A stretch of 64,000 nt of DNA from Pseudomonas fluorescens (GTDB lineage: Bacteria; Pseudomonadota; Gammaproteobacteria; Pseudomonadales; Pseudomonadaceae). Of this stretch, positions 9,301 to 16,380 are shown in pieces. The notes below the pieces were generated by a model. That model did no database searches, had not been told where the DNA came from, and worked only from the letters and a program-made list of their open reading frames with translations. Within the stretch, counting starts at the first letter, position 1, and every line of letters starts with the position of its first letter. The translations under genes were made by a program, and so were the position numbers. The stretch spans positions 4,650,001 through 4,714,000 of the forward strand of contig NZ_CP148752.1 in NCBI RefSeq assembly GCF_040448305.1, read 5' to 3'.

Positions 9301-11047
9301 CGAAGCGGTCGACAGTTTCGGTCAACATCGAGTGACCGAAGCGGTACACCACGTGGGCGAACTCGGCGAGAATTGCCGGATTGATTGAAGTGTCATACCC
9401 GCTGGGTGCAAGGAATTCGTCGATCTGCGGCTGAATGGTCCGCCCGAACTCTTCGAACACCAGGTGTTGGTATTGCATTTCGGTGCCGAACTTGGCGGCC
9501 TGGAACAGGCGTTCGCCGTCCCACACCAACGCCGCAATCTCGGCGGGTGTAGTCGGTATCGCGGCCACGTCGTCCACCAGCCACTCATTGAGGAAGGCCA
9601 GGTCGCCAGCGGCAATGAGGGTGTCCTTGGTTTGCTGGACCAGGCGGTTGTGCTCGGAGTGGAACACATGGTGCACGGTGGTCAGGCCAATGTTCTCGTT
9701 CGCCCGGCCATCGCCGGCAATGTAGTGGGCGTCGAGCAGTTCGTTGTCATAGGTCAGGTTGTTGCCGACCCCGTCAGTTATCTGCGCATTGCCGACAGCG
9801 ATGTCGGCATCCGCCTGCAGAACCCCGCCGACGACTACCGGCGCGGCATTGTGGGCGATGTCGTCGAGGAAACCATGCCCGGTACTCACGGCACTGGCCA
9901 GACTGATGGGAGCTGCCCGGTTGCCTTCGACCAGTTGCGTGACGTCATCAGCCGTCCCGGCGATGCCGTCAGCACCGTTACTGATGCGAATCACCACCTG
10001 CGGCATGCCGTTCGGCCCGCGGATGAAGTTGCCGTACGCATCGGTTGCCAGCAATGGCACATTGTGTACATCGGCGTCAGTCAGGTTGATGCCGAGAATG
10101 TCGCGGGCCTGGGCCTTGACCACTGCCCAGGTCGCCATGCCGCCATTTTCGCCGTTGCCATCATCGGCAGTGCCGAACAGGCCGTCGGCACCGAGGTCGC
10201 GGTTGGTAATCAAGCGCCCCGTTGCAACAGGATCGCCTGCCGCGTTGAGCACGTACTCGCGCAGGAACACCTGATGCGACGGGTGCGAGCTGTAGGTCTG
10301 GCTCTGGTCGACGAACGGCGAGGTGGTATTGGTCTGGCCATCATCGGCCGTGCCGAATACTCCGTCCGCGCCGACGGTATGCACTGCACGTGACAGCACC
10401 ATGAAGTTGGTCGGGCTGCCCGGGACGAACAACGGATCGTCCGCCTGCAGCGGAATGAACACGACGTCGGTAGTGCTCTTGGTGACCAGGTCGAGACCGT
10501 GGTCGAAGAACTGGCCGAAGAAAGTCATCCACGAGTTGAAGCTGGCGGTCAGGCCGACATCCGGCGACTCGTTGGGAAAGAAGAACACATCCTTGTCATC
10601 GGCCGTGCCGAACACGCCATCCAGCCCGGGGCTGGCGACTATCTGTACGCCATCCTTGAGTACGTCGTCATTACCCACCACGCCGAAGTTGAGCACTCCG
10701 TCCAGGCCCGGGTCGAACGCTGAGGCATAGGCCGCCGGATTGCTGGCGGTCTGGTCGACGACCAGGTTACTGATAATCCGTGGTTGCGGGTCGATCACCG
10801 TACCTGTTCCGGCGTATTCCGCCGATAGAAAGGAAGGGTCAAGCAGGCGCGGAAAGTCAGTGTCTGCCGCGCCAAAATCAGTCTGGCCGGTGACCAGGTT
10901 GTTGAAGCTGCCATCGACGGTACGCAGGCCGAACGGCACCTGAGTGTTGGGAAGCAAATCAATGAGGCTGGTACCGTCGGCATTCGCTTCAGCGATGAAG
11001 ATTTGCTTGAGGATGAACTCCAGGTCCGACTTGGTGAAATTGGCCAT
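365..11047 (-). CDS. pehA: Secreted RTX-type protein with two animal heme peroxidase modules (PehA-like)
   Basis: Encodes 3560 residues from the ATG at 11047, preceded by GAGG; an in-frame start 66 bases upstream has no such site. Two homologous modules start near residues 1 and 1519. Each is an animal-type (cyclooxygenase/myeloperoxidase-like) peroxidase domain followed by glycine/aspartate-rich RTX nonapeptides (GGxGxDxxx) and an Ig-like segment. Each peroxidase domain carries about five insertions of the form DGVFGTADD, the calcium-binding PERCAL motif described for P. putida PehA. The C-terminus has four near-identical 82-91 residue repeats (NALDN...VENLFFGG) and ends DFILAT, which fits an uncleaved type I secretion signal. 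There is no N-terminal signal peptide. The divergent operon at 11719-16132 encodes a matching type I exporter. Expected role: an extracellular, calcium-dependent peroxidase. Family assignment is firm; the symbol rests on recalled similarity. Confidence 0.9.
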   Translation of the reverse strand: MANFTKSDLEFILKQIFIAEANADGTSLIDLLPNTQVPFGLRTVDGSFNNLVTGQTDFGAADTDFPRLLDPSFLSAEYAGTGTVIDPQPRIISNLVVDQTASNPAAYASAFDPGLDGVLNFGVVGNDDVLKDGVQIVASPGLDGVFGTADDKDVFFFPNESPDVGLTASFNSWMTFFGQFFDHGLDLVTKSTTDVVFIPLQADDPLFVPGSPTNFMVLSRAVHTVGADGVFGTADDGQTNTTSPFVDQSQTYSSHPSHQVFLREYVLNAAGDPVATGRLITNRDLGADGLFGTADDGNGENGGMATWAVVKAQARDILGINLTDADVHNVPLLATDAYGNFIRGPNGMPQVVIRISNGADGIAGTADDVTQLVEGNRAAPISLASAVSTGHGFLDDIAHNAAPVVVGGVLQADADIAVGNAQITDGVGNNLTYDNELLDAHYIAGDGRANENIGLTTVHHVFHSEHNRLVQQTKDTLIAAGDLAFLNEWLVDDVAAIPTTPAEIAALVWDGERLFQAAKFGTEMQYQHLVFEEFGRTIQPQIDEFLAPSGYDTSINPAILAEFAHVVYRFGHSMLTETVDRFDPAFNPLLTDPTNPDSQLGLIAAFLNPLAFASSGLTADQAAGAIIRGLTRQVGNELDEFVTEALRNNLLGLPLDLPTLNLARGRDTGIPTLNEARREFYASTGDSQLKPYISWADLADSLKHPESLVNFIAAYGTHSTITAALTLADKRAAALALVLGGVGSPADRLDFLNSTGAYANVTLAGADGVLGTADDLTGVTVTGVDDIDFWVGGLAEQKMPFGGMLGSTFNFVFETQMEALQNGDRFYYLARTAGLDFGTELENNSFAKLIMLNTDVTHLSNTVFLTPTFTLEVDQTAQFTGLGVDGRADPTGGIMINGVEVVSLVIRDNPDTVGPDTNYLKYTGEDHIVMGGTAGNDIIISGEGDDTLYGDGGNDLLEGGAGNDAVLGGAGDDIISDSFGDNRLEGNDGNDVIVAGSMLVGGNLILGGDGQDFIITTEDISLTFGGQGDDFILGAKTNLPATGGEGDDWIEKGTQDGAPGDNASPLLNDDVIGNDIFTGGGGFDEMIGEGGDDIFVGSDAQDKMEGMSGFDWVTYKNDRAGVTADLTMAALAQPHGNTPSQNAGIFNPVGASPASILDRFAEVEGLSGSSFSDVLKGDNVNADTIINHGGTTGSALTNVALIRGLDQFLADAGLPVTGFATGNIILGGDGSDLIEGRGGDDLIDGDKWINVRIAVYDPADVNHVGPEIATFDSMVDMIPFILDRTINPGQLQAVREIMPGTSTGGAAFDTAIFSGLEAEYAVTVDDRGTDDVTDDVWTVADSVVGRDGIDTLLNIERLQFSDNQQVLVAGLNAQPDGSPTVADGNGGAITVGDILTVSVAGVTDDDNVVAGNPQGLITNSSVSYIWQFEADPGTGIFEDIILLPAGDLAFQSADGTAFKVSPDLAGLSLRVKAIYQDGHGTTEILFSTPTAAIVAGAPVTPTAQVPVVDATAGGAGLHMVRSDLNFILDQIKIAEADAAGQDILSLIPNIRAPLGLRTVDGSNNNLLNLNGTNNTEFGAADNLFPRVTDPVFNPAEGGTSYAQNNGIVIDSQPRTISNLIVDQTANNPAAYATAFDPGLDGVLNFGAVGNDDVLKEGVQIVASPGLDGQFGTADDHDVYLFENTTSDAGLSAPFNAWMTFFGQFFDHGLDLVTKGGSGTVFIPLQPDDPLFVPGSPTNFMVLTRATNQPGADGVLGTADDIHEHTNTTSPFVDQNQTYSSHPSHQVFLRAYQMTDNGPIATGRLITNRDLGVDGTFGTADDIELGGMATWKVVKAQARDILGINLTDADVDNAPLLATDAYGNFIKGPNGFPMVVMTGDDGIGGTPDDVLVEGNPLAPLDLTNAVRTGHQFLVDIAHNAVPVVVGGVLQADADTAVGNAQPVGPGGNNLTYDNELLDAHYMAGDGRVNENIGLTAVHAIFHSEHNRLVAQTKDTVLDSGDVAFLNEWLLTPVSALPTNQAEFDALVWNGERLFQAAKFGTEMQYQHLVFEEFARTIQPNIDLFFAPTQVYDVDLDASIVAEFAHTVYRFGHSMLTETVDRYDIDFNVVSDPNSADPTQQLGLIAAFLNPLAFAASGVSAEDATSAIIRGVTRQAGNEIDEFVTEALRNNLLGLPLDLPAINIARGRDVGIPSLNAIRRDIYSQTGDTQLKPYTSWVDLVQYLKHPESLINFIAAYGTHDTITAATTLEGKRAAALALVFGGVGAPADRLDFLNSTGAFANVTLAGTDGVLGTADDLRGVTVTGVDAIDLWIGGLAEQKTPFGGMLGSTFNFVFENQLEKLQDGDRFYYLERTAGLTMNAELESNSFAKLIMANTSATHLPGLVFSDPGFYLEVDPGRQFNEGLLAADPLGPNGEQVVFRDNPLTVGADTNYIKYTGDQHIVLGGTDNADILIASEGDDTVWGDGGNDRIEGGDGNDQLRGGAGDDIITDTGGDDNLQGGDGNDVLHGGNGVNLLIGGFGNDFIITGEDASEAIGGQGNDFILGSKANEQDMGNEGNDWIEKGTSDGAPGDNFDPLGNDTVIGHDVYIGASENDKFNGEGGDDIMVGSLGFGDRYIGGSGYDWATFKGLAQGVSIDFSDRFFDVPPMPGSGASALVRFDIMEGLSGSSHGDFLRGDSTDATSLPTAGATGSVLTNISLINGLSDLLAAGATFFDGGNIILGGSGSDLIEGRGGDDIIDGDKWLNVRISVRANADGTGAEIATFDSMEPLVPFMLNGTYNPGQLVIVREILTGTDSFDTAVYSGNASEYTVAVDGNAVVVTDLVAGRDGVDRLTGIERLQFADLAQSSGVGTVLNSGPVGRLAILDAATGARSDAPVAGQLLRVSSQSIRDANSASAANPTGAIFGPVSYYWQVETIAGSGIYDDITILAAGEASRVTGATYQVADDVAGLNIRVRAVYQDGSSTLEIVDSSGNNAPTAGPGILGFAFLNQVLTADLSTIVDVDGLSNPQFTFQWQETNGVTFVDIAGATGSTLTLGQDQVGDQVRVVVSYVDDFGVAESIASDATAPVAVGVVFVGTPGVDIFIGTPGDDVASGGDGNDILNGLGGNDILNGDAGNDILIGGAGADTMSGGLGDDIFEVTDLGDVVTELVGAGNDTVWTSLASYTLSANVENLFFGGSGNFAGTGNALDNTLVGGAGIDVLIGAAGADTMAGSGGNDVYEVTDLGDVVIELAGAGTDTVWTSLASYTLGANVENLFFGGSGNFAGTGNALDNIIVGGAGNDVLIGDAGNDTIIGRAGADTMVGGVGNDTYEVADLGDVVTELAGAGIDTVWTSFASYTLGANVENLFFGGSGNFAGTGNALDNIIVGGAGIDVLIGGAGNDTIIGRAGADTMVGGVDNDTYEVDDLGDVVTELAGGGSDTVWTSLASYTLGADVENLFFGGSGNFAGTGNGLDNIIVGGAGNDVLTGGGGNDVMSGEVGNDTFVFAAAGFGNDTILNFGANPAGQDLLNITALGINSATFAANVTITANGADTVVGIGADTIHLVGINSAAVDQTDFILAT
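600..1700 (-). repeat. Four near-identical repeats inside the 3' end of the peroxidase gene
   Basis: The segment coding for DTVWTSLASYTLGANVENLF recurs with landmarks at about 779, 1052, 1325 and 1571 (spacings 273, 273 and 246 bases, that is 91, 91 and 82 codons). The copies keep reading frame and are highly similar at the DNA level, so they are recent in-frame duplications or are being homogenised by recombination. Confidence 0.85.
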
Positions 11048-11412
11048 TTTGGATTGCCCTCGATCTGTCTGGGTAAAGGCGCGGGACGAGAGAATCCTCC
11101 CGCGCCAATTCAAGTGCTGGCTTGCGCAGTTTGTTGGTTATGTTTTTTTGCGAGAGCTGGCGTTACCCGGGACCCGGGATACGCGCCTGGAATTCGCGAA
11201 ATGAATTGCTCGCCGGGCGATCAGGCAGAGCGGATTCGGGCCTTGGGCGGGCCATGGAATCTGGAAGTGAAGGCGAACGTCCTGGACAGCCCCTTCCCTC
11301 TGCAAAAGAACGAAATGATCGACATGATTTTGCTCCTCCCGGGAAAATCACCGCGCCTTGCGTTGCCAAAACGATGGCAGGCTTCAGGCGGGCGGGCCCC
11401 CCGATAACTAAG

Positions 11413-11441
11413 ACTAAAGTTCCATAGCAAATCTTTGTCAA
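11413..11441 (-). promoter_or_regulatory. Candidate sigma-70 promoter for the peroxidase gene
   Basis: On the minus strand TTGACA (11441-11436) is followed after 17 bases by TTTAGT (11418-11413). The -35 is perfect and the -10 is weak. It would leave an untranslated leader of about 360 bases. The rest of the 671-base divergent spacer (11048-11718) shows no gene that I can support. Confidence 0.35.
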
Positions 11442-11512
11442 TATTACGTCGCTAAAACAGACGACTGGTGTTGGCCATCACAACTAGCTGTTTTTAAAAG
11501 ACATATAGAAAG

Positions 11513-11541
11513 TTGAGTGCAGGTATAGAGCGAAATGTTAT
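11513..11541 (+). promoter_or_regulatory. Candidate sigma-70 promoter for the type I secretion operon
   Basis: TTGAGT (11513-11518), a 17-base spacer and TGTTAT (11536-11541) point toward the ABC transporter gene, about 175 bases before its start. Each hexamer matches consensus at four of six positions. A small hairpin (CGAAAT-GTT-ATTTCG) overlaps the -10. Confidence 0.3.
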
Positions 11542-11718
11542 TTCGGACTGTATCGTCGCCACCTACGCTGCTGCATAAGGGAGTAACGCAGCGATTTCGG
11601 AAGACTCGCCATCCATAGAGCGACCAGCCTGCGTGTCCATAAGCTGTTTAAGGAACTACATTTATCGTTAGCTGTTGCGCAAAAAGGGCAACCGGCTTTT
11701 CGAAGTGGGAGGACCAAC

Positions 11719-13455
11719 ATGTCCAGGCAGTCGAGCATCCGTTCCGAGCTGGCCGACGCGCTCTTTCGTCTACGCCGCAGCTTTTACTTGCTGGCAGGGT
11801 TCAGCGGCGTCATAAACGTCATGATGTTGACGCCAGCTATTTATATGCTGCAGGTCTATGATCGAGCCCTGGTCAGTCGCAACGTCACGACGCTGGCGAT
11901 GTTGACGGTCCTGGTGGTGGGTCTGTTCCTGCTGATGTCCACGCTGGAAATGGTCCGCACCCGCGTACTGATCCGGGTCGGCAACTGCCTCGACATGGAC
12001 CTCAACCGACGCATTTTCACCGCTGCATTCGAGCGCAACCTGAGCCGCGCCGGAGGTAACCCGGCCCAGGCCCTGCAGGACCTCGCCCAGGTTCGTCAGT
12101 TCGTCACCGGCAACTCCCTGTTCGCTTTCTTCGATGCACCGTGGACGCCGATCTACCTTCTGGTCGCCTATCTGATTCACCCAATACTCGGACTGATCAC
12201 GCTGATCGGCTCGCTGATTCTGGTGGTCCTGGCCTGGCTCACCGAGAAGGCGACGCAGAAGCCGTTGGCCGAAGCCAACCAGGCCGCCCTCTCCTCAGCC
12301 CAATACGCCAACAACAACTTGCGCAATGCCGAGGTCATCGAGGCCATGGGCATGCTGCCCTCGATCAGCAAGCGCTGGTACCAAAGCCATTTGCGTATTC
12401 TGGAAATGCAGACCCTGGCCTCCGACCGCGCCGCCATTATCAGTAGCACCGGGCGCTTCGTGCGGATCACTTTGCAGTCTCTGATCCTCGGCGCCGGCGC
12501 ACTGCTGGCGATCGAAGGCAAGATCACACCGGGGATGATGATTGCCTGCTCGATCCTCACCGGCCGTGCTCTGGGCCCGGTGGAGCAGGTCATCGCGTCG
12601 TGGAAGCAACTGCTCGGCTGCCGTTCGGCCTGGGGCCGGCTCAACGAGATGCTGCAAGACTTTCCGCGCAGGCCACCGAGCATGTCGCTGCAGCGGCCAT
12701 TGGGCATGCTGGCCGTGGAGAATGTATATGCCGGTGCCCCCGGTACCAACAACACGATTCTGCGCGGGGTGAGCTTCAGCCTTATCCCCGGCGAAAGCCT
12801 TGGCATTATCGGCCCGTCCGCCTCGGGAAAATCCACCCTCGCGCGCCTGCTGGTCGGCGTCTGGCCGGCGCAGGCAGGCAAGGTGCGCCTGGACGGTGCG
12901 GACATGTTCACCTGGAACAAGGGCGAACTTGGCCCCTGGCTCGGCTACCTGCCACAGGATGTGGAGCTGTTCGAGGGCACCATCGCCGACAACATTGCGC
13001 GCTTTGGCGAGGTAGACAGCGAAGCGGTCATCCGCGCCGCCAAGAGCTCTGGAGTGCACGAGATGATCCTGCGTTTTCCGCAGGGTTATGACACCCGCCT
13101 GGGCACCGATGGCAGCCCGCTTTCCGGTGGTCAGAAGCAACGCATCGCCTTGGCCCGCGCGCTGTATGGCGACCCCAATCTGATCGTACTGGATGAGCCG
13201 AACGCCAACCTCGACGACGTCGGCGAAAAAGCCCTGGTGGATGCGCTGGCCGAACTCAAGGACCGCGGCGCCACCGTCATTCTGATTTCTCACCGTCCCA
13301 ACGTTCTCTGTGCCGTCGATAAGGTGCTGATGATGCGCGACGGCGGCGTGCAGATGCTCGGCACGCGCGATGAAGTATTCGCAGCGCTGCGCAAGGCCAG
13401 TGTGATCCCTGCAGGCGCGTCAACTCCGCTGGCCTCCGTCAAAGCACGGGAGTGA
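11719..13455 (+). CDS. Type I secretion system permease/ATPase
   Basis: A 578-residue inner-membrane ABC exporter of the PrtD/AprD type, without an N-terminal C39 peptidase domain. The first ~300 residues hold the transmembrane helices. The nucleotide-binding domain shows Walker A GPSASGKST (about 365-373), the signature LSGGQKQR (about 467) and Walker B LIVLDEP (about 488). The start is fixed by GGGAGGA 6 bases upstream. It leads a three-gene operon with the HlyD and TolC partners and stands back to back with the giant RTX peroxidase, which has no Sec signal. The natural inference is that this exporter secretes that protein, as in the equivalent P. putida locus. Confidence 0.93.
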   Translation: MSRQSSIRSELADALFRLRRSFYLLAGFSGVINVMMLTPAIYMLQVYDRALVSRNVTTLAMLTVLVVGLFLLMSTLEMVRTRVLIRVGNCLDMDLNRRIFTAAFERNLSRAGGNPAQALQDLAQVRQFVTGNSLFAFFDAPWTPIYLLVAYLIHPILGLITLIGSLILVVLAWLTEKATQKPLAEANQAALSSAQYANNNLRNAEVIEAMGMLPSISKRWYQSHLRILEMQTLASDRAAIISSTGRFVRITLQSLILGAGALLAIEGKITPGMMIACSILTGRALGPVEQVIASWKQLLGCRSAWGRLNEMLQDFPRRPPSMSLQRPLGMLAVENVYAGAPGTNNTILRGVSFSLIPGESLGIIGPSASGKSTLARLLVGVWPAQAGKVRLDGADMFTWNKGELGPWLGYLPQDVELFEGTIADNIARFGEVDSEAVIRAAKSSGVHEMILRFPQGYDTRLGTDGSPLSGGQKQRIALARALYGDPNLIVLDEPNANLDDVGEKALVDALAELKDRGATVILISHRPNVLCAVDKVLMMRDGGVQMLGTRDEVFAALRKASVIPAGASTPLASVKARE

Positions 13456-13461
13456 CCGATC

Positions 13462-14802
13462 ATGCAAATGAGCCAACATACCGAAATAATTCCCTCCGAT
13501 CCCAAGAGCCTGATCGATCTGGATGTCCGTAAACCCGCGCGGTTAGGCATTTGGCTGGTGATCGCCGGCTTCGGCGGCTTTCTCCTGTGGTCCTGGTTGG
13601 CGCCGCTGGATGCCGGCGTGGTAGCGACAGGTACGGTCAAGGTCACCAGCAATCGCAAAGCCGTGCAGCATCTGAGCGGCGGTACCGTGGACGCCATTCT
13701 CGTTCGCGAAGGCGATCTGGTGACAAAAGGCCAGGAGGTGGTCCGTCTCGACTCGTTGCGTGCCCTTGCCGAACAGGGTGCGGTCAGCGCTCAGTACATC
13801 GTCAGCAAGACGGTGGAGAACCGACTGGAAGCGGAACGTGACAACCGCGACGTGGTGAAATTCGACCCTGAACTGCTCAAGCGCTTCAAGGATGACTACC
13901 GCCTGGAAGCCGCCATGGACCTGCAACAGCGCCTGCTCGACACCCGGCGCGCCGGTCTCGCTGGCGAAATCAGCATCCTGCAGGAGAACCTGGCGGCGTC
14001 GGCCGTGCAGCTCAAGGGCCTGCAGCAGGTCTATGGTGCCCGTGCTTCGCAGATCAGCTTCCTCAACCAGGAACTGCAAGGCACCCGTGTGCTGGCAGCC
14101 GAAGGCTATGTGCCGCGCAACCGCCTGCTTGAGCTGGAACGCAGCAATGCCGACCTCTCCGCCGGCCAGGCCGAGAACCTCAACAACATCGCTCGCGTGC
14201 GCAGCCAGACCACCGAAATCAAGCTGCGCATCCTGCAGCGCCAGCACGATTACCTGAAGGAAGTCGAATCGCAGTTGACCGACACCGCCAAGGAAAACAC
14301 CACCCTGGCCGACCGCTTACGCGCGCTGGACTATGAAGTGACCCACACGGTGATCCGCTCGCCGATCGACGGCATGGTCCAGGCCCTGAGCATCGCCACC
14401 GTCGGCGGGATCATTCAGCCCGGCTTCAAGATCATGGAAATCGTTCCGGTCAACGAACCGTTGCAGGTCGACGCGATGATTCCCGTGCAGGCCATCGACA
14501 AGATGTTCCCCGGCCTGCCTGTGGACATTTCCTTTCCGGCCTTCAACCATGCCCAGACGCCAAACATCCCCGGGCGCGTGATGACCATCTCCGCCGACCG
14601 CCTGCTCGACGAGGAAAGCAAGGAGCCGTTCTATCTGGCCCAGGTGGAGGTCACCCCCGATGGCATGAGCCTGCTTGGAACCAATCATATTCGCCCTGGA
14701 ATGCCCGCCAGCGTCACCATCAAGACAGGCGAACGCAATATGTTGAGCTATCTTCTTAAACCAATGCTCGAACGTGTGGACAGCTCATTCAAGGAACAAT
14801 GA
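13462..14802 (+). CDS. Type I secretion periplasmic adaptor (HlyD/PrtE family)
   Basis: A 446-residue membrane fusion protein. It has a short cytoplasmic tail, one transmembrane segment (about residues 29-48, LGIWLVIAGFGGFLLW), a biotinyl-lipoyl-like hairpin (VKVTSNRKAVQHLSGGTVD), long coiled coils (about 115-290) and a C-terminal beta-barrel domain. It links the ABC protein to the outer-membrane channel. The gene follows the ABC gene by 6 bases, with GGGAGTGA as ribosome binding site inside the end of that gene. An ATG two codons downstream is an alternative start. Confidence 0.93.
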   Translation: MQMSQHTEIIPSDPKSLIDLDVRKPARLGIWLVIAGFGGFLLWSWLAPLDAGVVATGTVKVTSNRKAVQHLSGGTVDAILVREGDLVTKGQEVVRLDSLRALAEQGAVSAQYIVSKTVENRLEAERDNRDVVKFDPELLKRFKDDYRLEAAMDLQQRLLDTRRAGLAGEISILQENLAASAVQLKGLQQVYGARASQISFLNQELQGTRVLAAEGYVPRNRLLELERSNADLSAGQAENLNNIARVRSQTTEIKLRILQRQHDYLKEVESQLTDTAKENTTLADRLRALDYEVTHTVIRSPIDGMVQALSIATVGGIIQPGFKIMEIVPVNEPLQVDAMIPVQAIDKMFPGLPVDISFPAFNHAQTPNIPGRVMTISADRLLDEESKEPFYLAQVEVTPDGMSLLGTNHIRPGMPASVTIKTGERNMLSYLLKPMLERVDSSFKEQ

Positions 14803-14803
14803 A

Positions 14804-16132
14804 ATGGACCGTCATTGCCTGCTCTTCTGCCTGATGGGGTTGGCCTTGCCGGCCGACGCCATGGACCTCAAGCAAGCCTGGGATCTGTTGCAGTTCCAGG
14901 GCCCTATCTACCAGGCCGCCGTGCATGAAAAAGAGGCCGGCGGGGAAAACCGCGCCATCGGCACGGCCGGCCTGCTACCGCAGATCAACGCCTCGGCCTA
15001 CGACAACAAGGTCAATGGCACACAACGCCAGAGCGGTATCGAAAGGGATCTCGACTACGACTCCAAGGGCGCAAACGTGCGCCTGCGCCAACCACTGTTC
15101 AACAAACAGAAAATGGCCGAGTACCGCCAGGGTCAGCAGCGTGCCGACTACAGCAACGCGGTATTCGATGCCAAGAGCCAGGACGCCGCGGTGCGCCTGG
15201 CCGAAAGCTATTTCGATGTGCTCCTGGCCAGCGAAACCATCACCCTGGCCAAGTCCAAGCTGAACGCCTTCGAAGAACAACTCGCCTCGGCGAAACGGCG
15301 CATGGAATTGGGGGCCGGCACCGTCACCGACATCGACGAGTCGGCCGCTCGCCGCGACCTCGCCGAAGCCGAGCTGATCGAAGCGCAAGACAACCTGGTC
15401 AACGCGCGCCGCAAGCTCGAGGAATACATCGGTGAAACCCCCGAGTCGCTGACCACCTTGCGTCCGAGCTTCGATACACCACCGCTGCTGCCGAGCAACT
15501 TGCAGGACTGGCTGGTCAAAGCCCAGACCGATAGCCCGCTGCTCCATGCGCGCCGCTATAGCCGCGACCTCGCCGAAGAAGAAGTGAAGCGCGCCAGGGC
15601 CGGCCACTGGCCAACCCTGGATTTCGTTGCGGGCTACACCGCGGGTGAGAGCCAATCACTCTCCGAGCTGAATCAACGCAACCGCTACAGTTCGATCGGA
15701 CTGGAAGTCAATGTCCCGCTGTTCAGTGGTGGCGGCGTCAGCGCGCTGACACGCCAGGCCAGTTCCAATAGCGACAAGGCCACGGACGAACTCGACGCCG
15801 CGCGACAGGAAGTCATCACCGGAACCACCCGAGAGTTTCAAGGCATACTGAGCGGCGCCAAACGCATTCGCGCGCTGGAGAAGGCCGTAGCGTCCAACGA
15901 ACGCTCACTGGCATCGTCACGCAAAGGCTTCAAGGAAGGTGGCACCAGCACCAACTCGGACGTCCTCAATGCCGAAGAGCTGCTCTTCGTTGCGCGCCAC
16001 GACCTGTTCGATGCCAAGTTGCGCTATTTGATGTCGCGCCTGCGCCTGGCCTCCTCGGTGGGCAGCCTGGGCGACGATGATATCGACCAGATCAACGACT
16101 ACCTCGGCCCGGAACTGCTGGTCACCAAATAA
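14804..16132 (+). CDS. Type I secretion outer-membrane channel (TolC family)
   Basis: A 442-residue TolC-like protein. The ATG at 14804 is chosen because AAGGA lies 8 bases upstream and the product then opens with a signal peptide (MDRHCLLFCLMGLALPADA). An upstream in-frame start at 14774 would lie inside the HlyD gene and mask the signal. Two internal homologous halves of long helices (about 40-220 and 240-430) are typical of the family. The gene begins 1 base after the HlyD stop, so translation is probably coupled. No convincing terminator is visible in the 248 bases downstream. Confidence 0.92.
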   Translation: MDRHCLLFCLMGLALPADAMDLKQAWDLLQFQGPIYQAAVHEKEAGGENRAIGTAGLLPQINASAYDNKVNGTQRQSGIERDLDYDSKGANVRLRQPLFNKQKMAEYRQGQQRADYSNAVFDAKSQDAAVRLAESYFDVLLASETITLAKSKLNAFEEQLASAKRRMELGAGTVTDIDESAARRDLAEAELIEAQDNLVNARRKLEEYIGETPESLTTLRPSFDTPPLLPSNLQDWLVKAQTDSPLLHARRYSRDLAEEEVKRARAGHWPTLDFVAGYTAGESQSLSELNQRNRYSSIGLEVNVPLFSGGGVSALTRQASSNSDKATDELDAARQEVITGTTREFQGILSGAKRIRALEKAVASNERSLASSRKGFKEGGTSTNSDVLNAEELLFVARHDLFDAKLRYLMSRLRLASSVGSLGDDDIDQINDYLGPELLVTK

Positions 16133-16380
16133 CGTTCACCTGCCAGCCGGTCTAGCCAAATGACGGCTGACCGGTGCTCCCCTTCCATGATCCCCACCCC
16201 GTCAATTCATCTCTCGTTTAACCCGGTCATTCATTGCTGCATCTCGGCGCAGAACGGCAACCACCAGCGAAAAAAACCGTCACCGCTGAAATTTGCCCAC
16301 TAAGCCCTTGATTCCCTTTATGCTCGATCCAGTTCCTAATGAAAAGCCACGCCCGGCTCCAGGCTGTAAACTGTTTCCCC

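Noticed and set aside
284..10393. Long plus-strand ORFs over the peroxidase gene (for example 1922-3052, 3158-4474, 4589-7408, 7484-9388)
   Set aside because: They are antisense shadows of a highly repetitive GC-rich gene; products are His/Arg/Val-rich, lack family features and have no ribosome sites.
16147..16180. Inverted repeat CCGGTC/GACCGG after the TolC gene as terminator
   Set aside because: Only six pairs, a long loop and no T tract.
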